Program-made: the position numbers and the translations under genes | Assembly (NCBI GenBank): GCA_022825265.1 | Contig: JAJDXE010000002.1 | Span: 1-64,000 of the forward strand | From: Dehalococcoidia bacterium | Lineage (GTDB): Bacteria > Chloroflexota > Dehalococcoidia > Bin125 | Length of the DNA stretch: 64,000 bases | Direction: 5' to 3' | The notes under the pieces: generated by a model | Told to the model about the DNA's origin: nothing | The model's input: only the letters and a program-made list of their open reading frames with translations | Databases searched by the model: none | In this document: positions 33,485-42,798 of the stretch, one piece after another | Position numbering within the stretch: the stretch's first letter is position 1 | Layout of the letters: every line of letters begins with the position of its first letter

Positions 33485-34084
33485 TCAGTCCGAGAACGGC
33501 GCGTCGATGCCAGGCGGCATTCCGACGTTGAAGGTGTTCAGTCCGATTGAGACGAGCGCGTAGTAGCCCATCACCGATGCCACTTCGAAGACACCGCTCT
33601 CGCCGATCATTCCCTTGAGCGCTTCGTAGGTCTCGCCGGAGACGCGCTGGTTCTCGATCAGCTCGCGCCCGAACTGGTAGACCGTCTGCTGGCGGTCATC
33701 GCCGAAGAACGGTCGCTCGCCGTCGCGGATCGCGTCGATCGCGCCCTCCGACACTCCCGCGTTGACTGCCAGTCGAGCGTGGGCCCAGAACTCGAAGTTG
33801 GCCCGCCAATGGCCGCCCATCGTGCAGATTGCGACTTCGAGCAGATCGGAGGGCAGCGATGTCCTATAGCGAATCGCTGCGCCGAGCTGCTGAACGGCGT
33901 CGCCGACTTCGGGCGAGAGGAACAACGCGTTGAATGGTCCAATCAGCGCGCCATCTGCGCCGGCGAGGCCTCCGTGCTCACGCTCGGGATTGCCTCGTGG
34001 GCCGGTTGTGATGTTGTCCCAGAGGACTCTTTGTTTGTCATCGAGCGTGTCGAATGTTTGCGGACCGAGTCTTGGCATGGTCAT
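33485..34084 (-). CDS. Carboxymuconolactone decarboxylase (CMD) family protein
   Basis: A 199-residue all-helical protein with the CMD core: LSPEVGDAVQQLGAAIRYRTSLPSDLLEVAICTMGGHWRANFEFWAHARLAVNAGVSEGAIDAI. The EFWAHARLA helix matches the family; the alkylhydroperoxidase CxxC pair is absent, with one Cys in ICTMGG. CMD proteins either decarboxylate lactones or act as peroxidases. It overlaps the CoA-transferase stop by 4 bp. The role is unknown. Confidence 0.82.
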   Translation of the reverse strand: MTMPRLGPQTFDTLDDKQRVLWDNITTGPRGNPEREHGGLAGADGALIGPFNALFLSPEVGDAVQQLGAAIRYRTSLPSDLLEVAICTMGGHWRANFEFWAHARLAVNAGVSEGAIDAIRDGERPFFGDDRQQTVYQFGRELIENQRVSGETYEALKGMIGESGVFEVASVMGYYALVSIGLNTFNVGMPPGIDAPFSD

Positions 34085-36678
34085 TCCTCCGGGTTGTTGG
34101 AGCTGGATGTTGCGGCTCGGAAGTGTTTGGGTAACAGCGAGTCGGGATATGCGGTGCCGACCAGACCTTTGGCTTCGAGCTCAGCGAGTTCATCTTCCGA
34201 GTAGCCGAGCAGACCGCAGTAGATCTCGCGGTTGTGCTCGCCCAGCTTCGCCGGCGGCGTTCGCAGTTGGTTGGGCGTTCGGCTCATGGTGAAGGTGAGC
34301 CCTGGATAACGATGCGTGCCGACGCCGTCGATCGTCATCGGCTCGAAGAAGCCGACTTCGCGCAGGTGGCGGTCCGACAACGCGTCGAACGGGTCGTTGA
34401 GCGGTCCGGCGCAGATCCCGGCTGCTTGCAGCTTGTGGAACAGGTCTTCCTTGTTCCAGACCTTCGTCTCCTGACCGATCAGTTCGTCCAGCGCCTCCGA
34501 GTTGGCCACCCGAGCTTCCGCATAAGCAAAGCGGGTATCCAGCGGCGCGTGAGCCAGGTCGGACTGCACCGAGGCGTCGCCGGGGCCGGCGGCGAGCGAG
34601 TCGCAGAGGGTCACGAACTCGGCGTCGGAGCCGACGTCGATGGCGATCCACTGGTCCTCGCCTCGACAGGGATAGACGCCGTACGGAGCACGTCGCTGGT
34701 GTCGGTTGGCCTGCGGCGGCGGGGTGACCCCGTTCATTGAGTACTCAAACAGGTACTCGGCCAGCGTGGGGATGAATCCCTCGTTGAGCGGCATCTCGAT
34801 TTGCTGTCCGAGGCCGGTCTGCTCGCGGTGTCGCAGCGCCATCAACACGGCGACGGCGCCCTGCACGCCCGAGAGTCCGTCGCTGGCCAGGGTCTCGCCG
34901 ATGCCTTCGGGGCCGCGGTCGGGATATCCGCGCAGGTGTGTGTGTCCGACCATCGCCTCGACATGCAGGCCAAACGCTCGATAGGAGGAGTAGGGACCTT
35001 CGAGGCCGAAGGCGGGCATGCGCAGCATGATCAGGCGTGGATTGATCTCCTTGAGCGTCTCCCAGGTGATGCCCGCCTTGTCGATCGTGGTCGGCACATT
35101 GTTTTCGACCAGCACATCACAGTGCTCGATCAGCTTGAAGAATGCCTCACGGCCCTCGGGCGACATGATGTCGCAGGTCATCGAGCGCTTGTTGCGAGCA
35201 TGCGAGTTGAACGACGCGAATCGGTTCCAGGGGTCGTCGCCGGGTTCGGCGTCGGGATACTGAGGCTGCACTCCGACTGTTGCGCCCCGCAGCATGGTCT
35301 CGCGCGACTGGACGTTCTCCGCGCCTCGCGTGTAGGGCTGGATCCGGTTGACCGGCTCGACGTTGATCACGTCCGCGCCCCACTCACCAAGGAGCTGGGC
35401 CACATGCGGCCCAGCCCAGACGACCGTGATCGCCGCGACGCGGATGCCTTCGAGCGGCAGATGCAGTGAACTGAGCGGACCCTCGGGCAAGGGATGACGT
35501 TCATCCTCCAGCGGATCGGGTGGCGTGAGGTCGAGCACCACTCGCGAGTGTTCGCCCAATCGAGGAGAGCGCTTTGGCCTGGGCGGATGCGATTCGCTCA
35601 TGCGGAACGGGAAGCCGGGATACGGCAGCTCGGACCCGTGCCAGTGGGCGATTCGGTGCCACCAGTCGCGGTACTCAAGCTGTGGGTCTTTGAGCACATC
35701 GCGGACAGTCATCACCGCGCCAGCGAGTAATCCGGCAGCCTGCGCCGAGGCGACTGCATCGGTCTTTCCGAGGTCAGCGAGGTGCGCCTCGACCGCTTCG
35801 TCGACTTTTCCTCCAAAACCGGAGCCGGGGCGCGGGCCGGCGAGGAAGTCTTCGTCCTCGAGTAGATCCTCTCGACCGATCCAGCGCAGCAGCCGAGGCA
35901 TCCGGTTGCCCGAACCGACGATGTTGACGAAGCCATCGGCGCATGGGTACATGCCGAAGCCGACGAGTCGTCGTGACGGCAATGCGCGGCCGGGCGCCAC
36001 GCCGCTGTACTCGGCGGCCAGGAGTTGAATCGTGCGTCGATCTCGGCAGCCGGCCTGACAGCGGTAGATCGAGATGTCGATCCAATCGCCGGCTAGCGAG
36101 TCGGTGGCGGAACGCTTGAGGGCGAGCAGGATCGCAAAGGCGGCCGTCGCGCCGGCGTGATAGCCGGCATAGTGACCGGCGACCTTGATCGGCTCGCGGT
36201 CTGCTGCGCCGGTCGCGTGCAGCGGACCGCCGATCGCCTGCATCGTGATTTCCGAACCGCGGTAATCGCGATACGGCCCGGTCTGCCCGTACGGAGTGAT
36301 TGAGCAGAAGATCAACCTCGGATTGATCGCGTGCAGCGTCTCCCAGCCCCACCCGGCGGCTTCGGCCTCGCCCGGCGGCAAGGCCTCGACGATGACGTCG
36401 ACGAGCTGCGCCAGACGGCGCACAGTGGCCGCGCCGTCGTCGGTGTGAGGATCCAGCACGATCGACTGCTTGTTGGTGTTGAGATGCATGAAGAGGCCGG
36501 AGGCCTCGGGATTGGGCTGGTTGTCGGGGAAGGGGCCAAATCTTCGCGCTGGATCACCCCCGCGCGGTTCGGCCTTGATCACTCTCGCGCCGTAATCGGC
36601 GAGCAGTTTCGTCGCGTAGGGACCAGCAATGCCGCTGGTCAGATCCAGAACGGTGATTCCCTCCAACGGACCGGCCAT
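34081..36678 (-). CDS. Tandem CaiB/BaiF (family III) CoA-transferase
   Basis: An 865-residue protein carrying two complete family III CoA-transferase units. Unit 1 starts LEGITVLDLTSGIAGPYATKLLADYGARVIKAEP, and unit 2 starts near residue 407 with LEGIRVAAITVVWAGPHVAQLLGEWGADVINVEP. Such enzymes move CoA between carboxylic acids as interlocked dimers, so a fusion can act as a pseudo-dimer. At the usual catalytic Asp position, unit 1 reads IDISIYR and unit 2 IEMPLNEG, suggesting Arg and Glu there; this hand alignment is tentative. It begins a co-oriented run with CMD and PhyH. Confidence 0.88.
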   Translation of the reverse strand: MAGPLEGITVLDLTSGIAGPYATKLLADYGARVIKAEPRGGDPARRFGPFPDNQPNPEASGLFMHLNTNKQSIVLDPHTDDGAATVRRLAQLVDVIVEALPPGEAEAAGWGWETLHAINPRLIFCSITPYGQTGPYRDYRGSEITMQAIGGPLHATGAADREPIKVAGHYAGYHAGATAAFAILLALKRSATDSLAGDWIDISIYRCQAGCRDRRTIQLLAAEYSGVAPGRALPSRRLVGFGMYPCADGFVNIVGSGNRMPRLLRWIGREDLLEDEDFLAGPRPGSGFGGKVDEAVEAHLADLGKTDAVASAQAAGLLAGAVMTVRDVLKDPQLEYRDWWHRIAHWHGSELPYPGFPFRMSESHPPRPKRSPRLGEHSRVVLDLTPPDPLEDERHPLPEGPLSSLHLPLEGIRVAAITVVWAGPHVAQLLGEWGADVINVEPVNRIQPYTRGAENVQSRETMLRGATVGVQPQYPDAEPGDDPWNRFASFNSHARNKRSMTCDIMSPEGREAFFKLIEHCDVLVENNVPTTIDKAGITWETLKEINPRLIMLRMPAFGLEGPYSSYRAFGLHVEAMVGHTHLRGYPDRGPEGIGETLASDGLSGVQGAVAVLMALRHREQTGLGQQIEMPLNEGFIPTLAEYLFEYSMNGVTPPPQANRHQRRAPYGVYPCRGEDQWIAIDVGSDAEFVTLCDSLAAGPGDASVQSDLAHAPLDTRFAYAEARVANSEALDELIGQETKVWNKEDLFHKLQAAGICAGPLNDPFDALSDRHLREVGFFEPMTIDGVGTHRYPGLTFTMSRTPNQLRTPPAKLGEHNREIYCGLLGYSEDELAELEAKGLVGTAYPDSLLPKHFRAATSSSNNPEE

Positions 36679-36799
36679 ACGACTCCCGCGCGGAGCGGCT
36701 GGATCTCAAACGAGCATGCACGCCCGTCCAGCCGTCCTGATGCGGCCATGCTAAGCCACATCCCCCAGATTCCGCTAATGGAAGGCAACCAGCGTCGAA

Positions 36800-37960
36800 T
36801 CAGCGAGCCCGTCGAGGTGGCAATCCAAGCTGCGCACGCACGCCGGCGTCGAAGTTCCATTCCAGCGCCGCGCCATGTTGACGAGCCGTTTGCAGGTCGC
36901 GCCAGCGGCGCTCCAGGGTCCAGGTCCGACGCGCCGCATTGGTCCCGCCGGCTCGAAACAACCGCTCGACCGCATCGACGCAGGTGTGCACAGCGTGCAC
37001 ATTGGCCAGGCGACAACGACCCAGCAGTTTCAGATCGGGCTCATCCTGCTCGACCGACGGCCAGGCTCGAGTCCAGGTCTCCTGGACCAGGGATCGAGCC
37101 GAAGCGACCTCAGCCTGCGCGCGGGCAAACTCGAGTCGAAACGGCTCACGGTCTCGCAGGGCGGCCGTATCGCCGGTGGTCGACTGCGATGCCGCCTCGG
37201 CCAGATCGTCGAGCGCGCCCTGTGCGGTCCCCACTGCGTGGCCGGCGTTCGCAATCCAGGCCACCAACGAGCGATCCGGGACGTTCCATTGCGGACCTTC
37301 AGCGCAGATTGGCCCTAATGCCGCCCAAGTGTGCGCCTTCTGGGCGAAGGCGCCATCCAGTTCCCAGTCGTGGCTGCCGGTGCCGCGCAGTCCCATCGCG
37401 TCCCAGGTCTCGATCACCGTGCCGGCGCGCTGCGGCAAAAGCGCGAATCGAATCTGATCTTCAAAGTCGATGAAGGTTGCCACGACGTGAGTCGCGTGCT
37501 CGACGCCGCTGACGAAGTTGAGCCGACCGCTCAGCCGATATCCCGATTCGTCCGGCTCCGCCGTCGTCATCACGCGCGACGAACCGACGATCCGGCAACT
37601 CGGTCCGCCGGGTTCCTCGCCGCCGATCATCTGACTCAGGACGGCGTTCGGCAGATACGCGGCGAGCAGGGACACCTCGCTCGCGATCATCACGACCCAG
37701 GCCGTCGAGGCGTCGGCATGGGCCAACGCCTCGATCACGTGAAAGACGACCAGTGGATGCGCCTGCTCGCCGTAGCTGCGGGCGGGGATATTGAGCCGGA
37801 AGAGTCCTCGACGGGTGATGGCCTGGATCAGGTCGGGAGGAATACTGCCTGTTTCTTCAATCTCATCGGCCCGGTCCCGAATCGCGGGTTCCAGTTCTCG
37901 CGCTGCTTCAGCGAGCGAGTGTTCCTCGTACTCGGCGAACGGGTGGCGCGTACCGGACAT
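36800..37960 (-). CDS. Acyl-CoA dehydrogenase-fold flavoprotein (group D monooxygenase-like)
   Basis: A 386-residue protein with the acyl-CoA dehydrogenase fold: RRGLFRLNIPARSYGEQ, HVIEALAHADASTAWVVMIAS, GYRLSGRLNFVSGVEHATHVV, GLRGTGSHDWELDG and the C-terminal RWRDLQTARQHGA. The AEP/SGRLNFVSG and LQTARQH signatures fit HsaA/DszC-type flavin monooxygenases at least as well as true dehydrogenases; the catalytic Glu of dehydrogenases is not obvious. The substrate is unknown. It is divergent from the aminotransferase by 68 bp. A 121-bp gap separates it from the CoA-transferase start and shows nothing special. Confidence 0.82.
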   Translation of the reverse strand: MSGTRHPFAEYEEHSLAEAARELEPAIRDRADEIEETGSIPPDLIQAITRRGLFRLNIPARSYGEQAHPLVVFHVIEALAHADASTAWVVMIASEVSLLAAYLPNAVLSQMIGGEEPGGPSCRIVGSSRVMTTAEPDESGYRLSGRLNFVSGVEHATHVVATFIDFEDQIRFALLPQRAGTVIETWDAMGLRGTGSHDWELDGAFAQKAHTWAALGPICAEGPQWNVPDRSLVAWIANAGHAVGTAQGALDDLAEAASQSTTGDTAALRDREPFRLEFARAQAEVASARSLVQETWTRAWPSVEQDEPDLKLLGRCRLANVHAVHTCVDAVERLFRAGGTNAARRTWTLERRWRDLQTARQHGAALEWNFDAGVRAQLGLPPRRAR

Positions 37961-38028
37961 GAAGGCAGGCTACCGGCGCACCTCTAGACTTGGCCGCAGC
38001 ACAGATCTCCGCAGGATTGAGGGACTGA

Positions 38029-39273
38029 ATGACTTCCGAGCGACCACGATCGGCCGACGCAGCGCTGCGCGAGCGCGCGCAGGCCGTGATCCCGAATGGC
38101 ATGTACGGCCACCAGAATGCATCGATCCTGCCCAAGAACTTCCCTCAGTTCTTCGCCCGCGGCGAGGGATCGCACCTCTGGGACGTCGACGGCAACGAGT
38201 ACATCGACTACATCTGCGCCTATGGCCCGATCCTGCTCGGTTACCGGCATCCGGCCGTGGACCGGGCGGTTGCTGAAGTCCAGGACTCGGGCGACTGCTT
38301 GAACGGTCCATCCGAGAAGATGGTCGAGCTAGCGGAACTGCTCGTCGACATCACGCCGTGGGCCGATTGGGCGTGGTTCGCCAAAAACGGCACCGACGCC
38401 ACCGTCTACGCCGCCTCGGTCGCGCGCACGGCGACCGGCAAGGGCACCCTGCTCCGAGCCCACGGCGCGTACCACGGCGCCGCGCCGACCTGGATCAACG
38501 CCGGCGACATGGCGAAGCAGGTCGATGGCACGGTCGAGTACGAGTTCAACGACCTTGCCTCCGTCCGAACCGCGATCGACGCGGCCGACGGCGATGCAGC
38601 GGGGATCGCCGTCTCGGCCTTCCGCCACGACGTTGGCTTCGACCAGGAAATGCCGACCGTTGAGTTCGCCCAGGGTGTCCGTGACCTCTGCGACGCAAAC
38701 CAGATGCCCCTGATCCTCGACGATGTGCGCGGCGGATTCCGGCTCGACATCGCCGGTAGCTGGGCGCCACTTGGGGTCGACCCGGATCTGAGCATCTACT
38801 GCAAAGCGATCGGTAACGGGCAACCGATCTCGGCCCTGATGGGACGTGACAGCCTGTCCGAAGCGGTCGCGGCGACCTTCGCCACTGGTTCGTACTGGTT
38901 CACCGCCGCTCCGATGGCTGCGTCCTACACGACAATCACGACGCTGCAAGAGACCGATGGCATCGCGCGCCTGGAACAGACCGGCAATGCCCTGCGCGAG
39001 GGCTGGCAACGAGCCGCCGATGCTCACGGAGTCGGCATCCGCCAGACCGGGCCGGTATCGATCCCGTTGATGCTCTTCGACGGCGACGACTTCTCGACTC
39101 GGGACGTGCCGCGCGCCTACCGATTCTCGGCCGAACTCGCAGAGCGTGGTGTCTACTTGCACCCTGTGCACAACGGCTTCCTCTCGACGGCACTGACCGA
39201 GGAAGACGTGGCCCACACGCTGGAAGCCTCGGACGAGGCATTCGCCGTCGTCGCTGCGGAGTTCAAGGACTAA
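38029..39273 (+). CDS. Class III PLP aminotransferase (glutamate-1-semialdehyde aminomutase-like)
   Basis: A 414-residue PLP enzyme. HLWDVDGNEYIDYICAYGPILLGYRHP is the class III start, FAKNGTDATVYAASVARTATGK the phosphate and substrate region, LILDDVRGGFR the PLP Asp, and IYCKAIGNGQPISALMG the Schiff-base lysine. It is closer to GSA aminomutase-like proteins than to omega-aminotransferases, but genuine HemL is usually in heme clusters, which are absent. Function is probably amino-group transfer or mutase on a catabolic amino compound. It converges on the efflux gene with a 4-bp overlap. Confidence 0.83.
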   Translation: MTSERPRSADAALRERAQAVIPNGMYGHQNASILPKNFPQFFARGEGSHLWDVDGNEYIDYICAYGPILLGYRHPAVDRAVAEVQDSGDCLNGPSEKMVELAELLVDITPWADWAWFAKNGTDATVYAASVARTATGKGTLLRAHGAYHGAAPTWINAGDMAKQVDGTVEYEFNDLASVRTAIDAADGDAAGIAVSAFRHDVGFDQEMPTVEFAQGVRDLCDANQMPLILDDVRGGFRLDIAGSWAPLGVDPDLSIYCKAIGNGQPISALMGRDSLSEAVAATFATGSYWFTAAPMAASYTTITTLQETDGIARLEQTGNALREGWQRAADAHGVGIRQTGPVSIPLMLFDGDDFSTRDVPRAYRFSAELAERGVYLHPVHNGFLSTALTEEDVAHTLEASDEAFAVVAAEFKD

Positions 39274-41135
39274 CGGGTCTTGGTTCGCGGATAAACAAAG
39301 GACAGCGCCAGTCCAACACCGGCACCGACGATCGCCGCCGTCATGACCGCGCGTCGCAGGGACCTGCCTCCATCGGCGCCGTTCGGTCGATTTGGCATTG
39401 GCTGAGGCGCGTATTGGTCGCGCAATTCCAAATCGAACGCCTCGACAGCACCGTTGAACGGACTACTTGGTTTGGGCTCGAGGATTGGAAATTCGACCAC
39501 CCTGGTCGCCTCCGTCTTCGGCGGGTCAGGATCGGGACGCTCCACGTTGACTCCTGAGGGCAAGGCCGCACTGCGCAGCCTGATTTCTTTCATCCTGAAG
39601 ATCGCCAACACCGAGATCAGCACAATCGCAGCGGCCAGGAGGAAGTTGTCGGTGATCGCCGTCGCAACGGCCGTCTGCACCTGCGGTTCGGCGATCGACC
39701 AGACTTCGGGTCCGAGATCTGTCATCAACGACTCGCGGAACAGCGGGTCGACCAACTTCTCGGGCTGAATCTTCTCGACCAGGTCCGGCGTCAGGCGCTC
39801 GACGAGGCCGCTGGCCAACCGGGCATTGAACAGCGCGCCGATCACACCGATGCCGATCACGCCGCCGACTTGCTGGAAGAACTGAGTGAAGGCAGAGACG
39901 ATGCCGAGGTACTTCTGCGGCGCGGCATTCTGCGAGGCAATCGACATGACTGGCATCATCAAGCCCATGCCCACGCCGAACAGGAACATCCGACCCAACA
40001 CGCCGATGATTGTTGTCTCGCGCGTCATCGTCGAGAGCAGCAACATCGATCCCAGCATCATCAACGAGCCAGTCACAGCGAGAATCTTGTAGCGCCCGGT
40101 CCGCGACATGATCTGTCCGGAAACGACCGATCCCGCCACGGAAACCAGGATCATCGGTCCCATGACCAGGCCCGCAGTGGCGGCGTCGGCTCCGATCCCG
40201 ACTTGCAGATAGAACTGGAGATAGACGAACACGCCCATCATTCCCACGCCGAGGAAGAAGGTGACGATGGCCGTGGTCGCGATCGTGGGGATGCGGAACA
40301 ACTCCAGCGGCACGATCGGCTGATCGGCTCGGCGTTCAATCCGAATAAAGAAGACCAGCGCGATCGCCGAAACCGCGAACAGAATGATCGTCTGCGGAGC
40401 GGACCAACCCCACTGAGCGGCCAGGCTGAGCGCGATCATCGCGGGGATCAGCGTGATCGAGAGCGCCAGGACGCCGGCGACATCAATTCTGAACCTGCGC
40501 TTCGGCGGCCGCAGCCAAGGCATCTTGAACGCAACCACGGCGACAACGACCGGTCCGAGGAAGAGCATGATCCAGAAGACCCAGCGCCAGGAGAGCGTCT
40601 CCGTCAGCACTCCGCCGACGGGAGCGCCGATCAGGCTGCTGAGCGCGAAGACGCCGCCGAACACTCCGATGAATCGTCCGCGCTCGGCCGGCGCGTAGAG
40701 GTCTCCGACCACGGAAAAGGTGGCCGTCATCAGGATCGCCGCGCCAACGCCCTGGACGGCTCGGAAAGCGATCAGTTCATAGATGCCGGGCGCAAAGCCG
40801 CATAGCGCCGAACCGATCAGGAACACGGTCATCCCGGTCAACAGGATCGGCTTGCGACCAAAGGAGTCGCTCAGCGTCCCGGCAATCGGGATCGTGACGA
40901 CCTGCGCCATGATGAACGACTGCATCAGCCAGGGATACAGTTCAAGACCACCCAGATCCGAGACGATCTGCGGCATCGCCGGGCTGACCACGCTCTGTTC
41001 GAGCGCGGCCATGAACATGCCCAGCATCGCCCCAATGATGATCAGTCGTTTGGTGCGTCGGGGCAGGTCGATCCCGAGCGGACGCTGCTCGTCCAGGGAC
41101 GCCTCGGGATCGGTGGTCGCGTTTTGCAAGGACAC
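39270..41135 (-). CDS. DHA2-family MFS multidrug efflux transporter
   Basis: A 621-residue protein with 14 predicted helices in the DHA2 style: MFMAALEQSVVSPAMPQIV, motif A LSDSFGRKPILLTGM, a motif C-like segment LIGAPVGGVLTETLSWRW, and AALFNARLAS near the end. A cytoplasmic tail of about 100 residues follows helix 14 and ends with a further hydrophobic stretch (AAIVGAGVGLALSFVYP), unusual for the family. It exports drugs or metabolites with protons. No adjacent TetR regulator is seen. Confidence 0.87.
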   Translation of the reverse strand: MSLQNATTDPEASLDEQRPLGIDLPRRTKRLIIIGAMLGMFMAALEQSVVSPAMPQIVSDLGGLELYPWLMQSFIMAQVVTIPIAGTLSDSFGRKPILLTGMTVFLIGSALCGFAPGIYELIAFRAVQGVGAAILMTATFSVVGDLYAPAERGRFIGVFGGVFALSSLIGAPVGGVLTETLSWRWVFWIMLFLGPVVVAVVAFKMPWLRPPKRRFRIDVAGVLALSITLIPAMIALSLAAQWGWSAPQTIILFAVSAIALVFFIRIERRADQPIVPLELFRIPTIATTAIVTFFLGVGMMGVFVYLQFYLQVGIGADAATAGLVMGPMILVSVAGSVVSGQIMSRTGRYKILAVTGSLMMLGSMLLLSTMTRETTIIGVLGRMFLFGVGMGLMMPVMSIASQNAAPQKYLGIVSAFTQFFQQVGGVIGIGVIGALFNARLASGLVERLTPDLVEKIQPEKLVDPLFRESLMTDLGPEVWSIAEPQVQTAVATAITDNFLLAAAIVLISVLAIFRMKEIRLRSAALPSGVNVERPDPDPPKTEATRVVEFPILEPKPSSPFNGAVEAFDLELRDQYAPQPMPNRPNGADGGRSLRRAVMTAAIVGAGVGLALSFVYPRTKTR

Positions 41136-41284
41136 GAGATTTGTTTCGGGAAGTCGAACTAATAGGAAGGGTACGAAGACGCTCGCGGTCGGGCAATCTT
41201 CTCTGGCCGGGCGCGAATCTGCTCAAGGGCGAGTGCTAACCTGATTACATCTCAACCACTCTCGCCGCCAAGAAGGGAACCGCC

Positions 41285-42466
41285 ATGGCCGAGATGATCT
41301 GTGACCGGATCAAAGTGATCGACTCCGACACCCACGTCTCCGAGCCGGAGACGCTGTGGACGGATCGGATTTCGACCAAGAAGTGGGGCGACCTCGTCCC
41401 GCACGTGATCTTCGACCCGGAGATCAACGAGGACCGCTGGGTCATGGGCGGCAAGAAGTTCATGCCCACCGCCGGTGCCGCGATGGCCGGCTGGAAGTCC
41501 CCGCCGCCCAACCACCCGCCGAGCCTCCAGGAGGCCGACCACGGCAGCTGGGAAATCCGCGAGCGCCTGCAGCGCATGGACGAGTACGGCATGTACGCCC
41601 AGGTCGTCTACCCCAACGTCGGCGGCTTTGGCTCCGGCAACTTCCTCCAGATGACCGACGACGAACTGCGCCTCGACTGCGTCCGCGCCTACAACGACTT
41701 CCTCGTCGACTGGACCTCGGTCGAGCCCTCCCGCTTCATCCCAATCATGGCGATGCCGTTCTGGGACGTGCAGGCCTGCGTCGACGAGATGCAACGGGCC
41801 TACGACCGCGGACATCGCGGCGTGCTGATGACCAACCAGCCGCACACCTTCGGTCTGCCGCGCATCACCGAGACGCACTGGGATCCGATCTGGAGCCAGG
41901 CCCAGGACATGGGCCTGTCGATCAACTTCCACATCGGCTCCGGCGACCTGACCGAGCTGCGCAACGTGACCGTCGACAACGGCCGCCAGGCCGCCTACGC
42001 GAAGTCGACTGTGAAGCTGTTCCTCGACAACTCCAACGCCATCCTCGACATCATCCTCTCGGGCATGTGCCACCGCTTCCCCGAGCTCAAGTTCGTCTCG
42101 GTTGAGTCCGGCGTCGGCTGGATTCCCTACCTCCTCGAGGCGATGGACTGGCAGTGGAAGAACTCGGGCTGCTTCGAAGAGCATCCTGAGATGGACCTGC
42201 TGCCCTCCGAGTACTTCAAGCGCCAGTGCTACGGCTGCTTCTGGTTCGAGGAAGGCTCCGCGCTGAAGGCGATCGACATGATGGGCTCCGAGAACTTCAT
42301 GTTCGAGACCGACTTCCCGCACCCGACGTCGATGTCGCCAGGCCCGAACTCGGTCGCGCGCAATCCCAAGGAGCACGTCGAGGAAGTCCTCGGTGTCCTG
42401 CCCGAGGAGGACCTGCTCAACGTCCTCCAGCGAAACGCCGCCAAGGTCTACAACTTCGAGGTGTAG
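41285..42466 (+). CDS. Amidohydrolase-2 family metal-dependent hydrolase
   Basis: A 393-residue TIM-barrel protein. It starts VIDSDTHVSEPETLW, with Asp15-x-His17 replacing the usual HxH. It continues with YAQVVYPNVGGFGSG, FIPIMAMPFWDVQACVDEM, INFHIGSGDL, FPELKFVSVESGVGWIPY and the late metal Asp in ETDFPHPTSMSPGP. The family includes ACMSD-like decarboxylases and hydrolases; the DTH entry motif and the late Asp are typical of a widespread subgroup in environmental Chloroflexota and Actinobacteria. The substrate is unknown. A hairpin follows at 42494. Confidence 0.88.
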   Translation: MAEMICDRIKVIDSDTHVSEPETLWTDRISTKKWGDLVPHVIFDPEINEDRWVMGGKKFMPTAGAAMAGWKSPPPNHPPSLQEADHGSWEIRERLQRMDEYGMYAQVVYPNVGGFGSGNFLQMTDDELRLDCVRAYNDFLVDWTSVEPSRFIPIMAMPFWDVQACVDEMQRAYDRGHRGVLMTNQPHTFGLPRITETHWDPIWSQAQDMGLSINFHIGSGDLTELRNVTVDNGRQAAYAKSTVKLFLDNSNAILDIILSGMCHRFPELKFVSVESGVGWIPYLLEAMDWQWKNSGCFEEHPEMDLLPSEYFKRQCYGCFWFEEGSALKAIDMMGSENFMFETDFPHPTSMSPGPNSVARNPKEHVEEVLGVLPEEDLLNVLQRNAAKVYNFEV

Positions 42467-42493
42467 GTCCAGGGCAATCGGAAGACCAACCCG

Positions 42494-42523
42494 CCGCGCC
42501 GGGCCCTCTGGGGTCCGGCGCGG
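42494..42523 (+). terminator. Probable terminator hairpin after the amidohydrolase
   Basis: CCGCGCCGG pairs perfectly with CCGGCGCGG around a 12-nt loop that can itself extend the stem. Only a short T tract (TACATTT) follows, so strength is moderate. Confidence 0.55.
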
Positions 42524-42536
42524 TACATTTGGTCCT

Positions 42537-42758
42537 ATGAGCGAACCTGCGGACATCGCTCCTCCAAACCGTTACGGTCGCTGTCCCCAATGTGGAGGAA
42601 GACTTGATCTCGACGCCGTCGAATGTCCGTACGGCTGTCCGAAAACTGGTGATGGACTAAGCGAGCTTTCCGGCAGGGGATGTCTCCCGCTGACCGTTGC
42701 GGCGTTGGTGGGAGAGTTGCTACTCGCTGCACTAGCGGCAGCACTGTGCTGGAGTTGA
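42537..42758 (+). CDS. Small zinc-ribbon/membrane protein
   Basis: A 73-residue protein with two cysteine pairs near the start (RCPQCGGRL and ECPYGCPK, zinc-ribbon spacing) and a C-terminal hydrophobic helix (LPLTVAALVGELLLAALAAALC). It looks like a small membrane-anchored zinc finger. There is no good ribosome site and the gene is short, so it may be spurious; it reads smoothly in frame and ends 40 bp before the next gene. No family recognised. Confidence 0.45.
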   Translation: MSEPADIAPPNRYGRCPQCGGRLDLDAVECPYGCPKTGDGLSELSGRGCLPLTVAALVGELLLAALAAALCWS

Positions 42759-42798
42759 TAGTGAACCATGCTTTGATCCTGGGAGGGCACGGGACGGA

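Noticed and set aside
38029..39273. Assignment as HemL (glutamate-1-semialdehyde aminomutase) for heme synthesis
   Set aside because: The fold and motifs match the class, but no heme genes are adjacent and related catabolic aminotransferases look similar.
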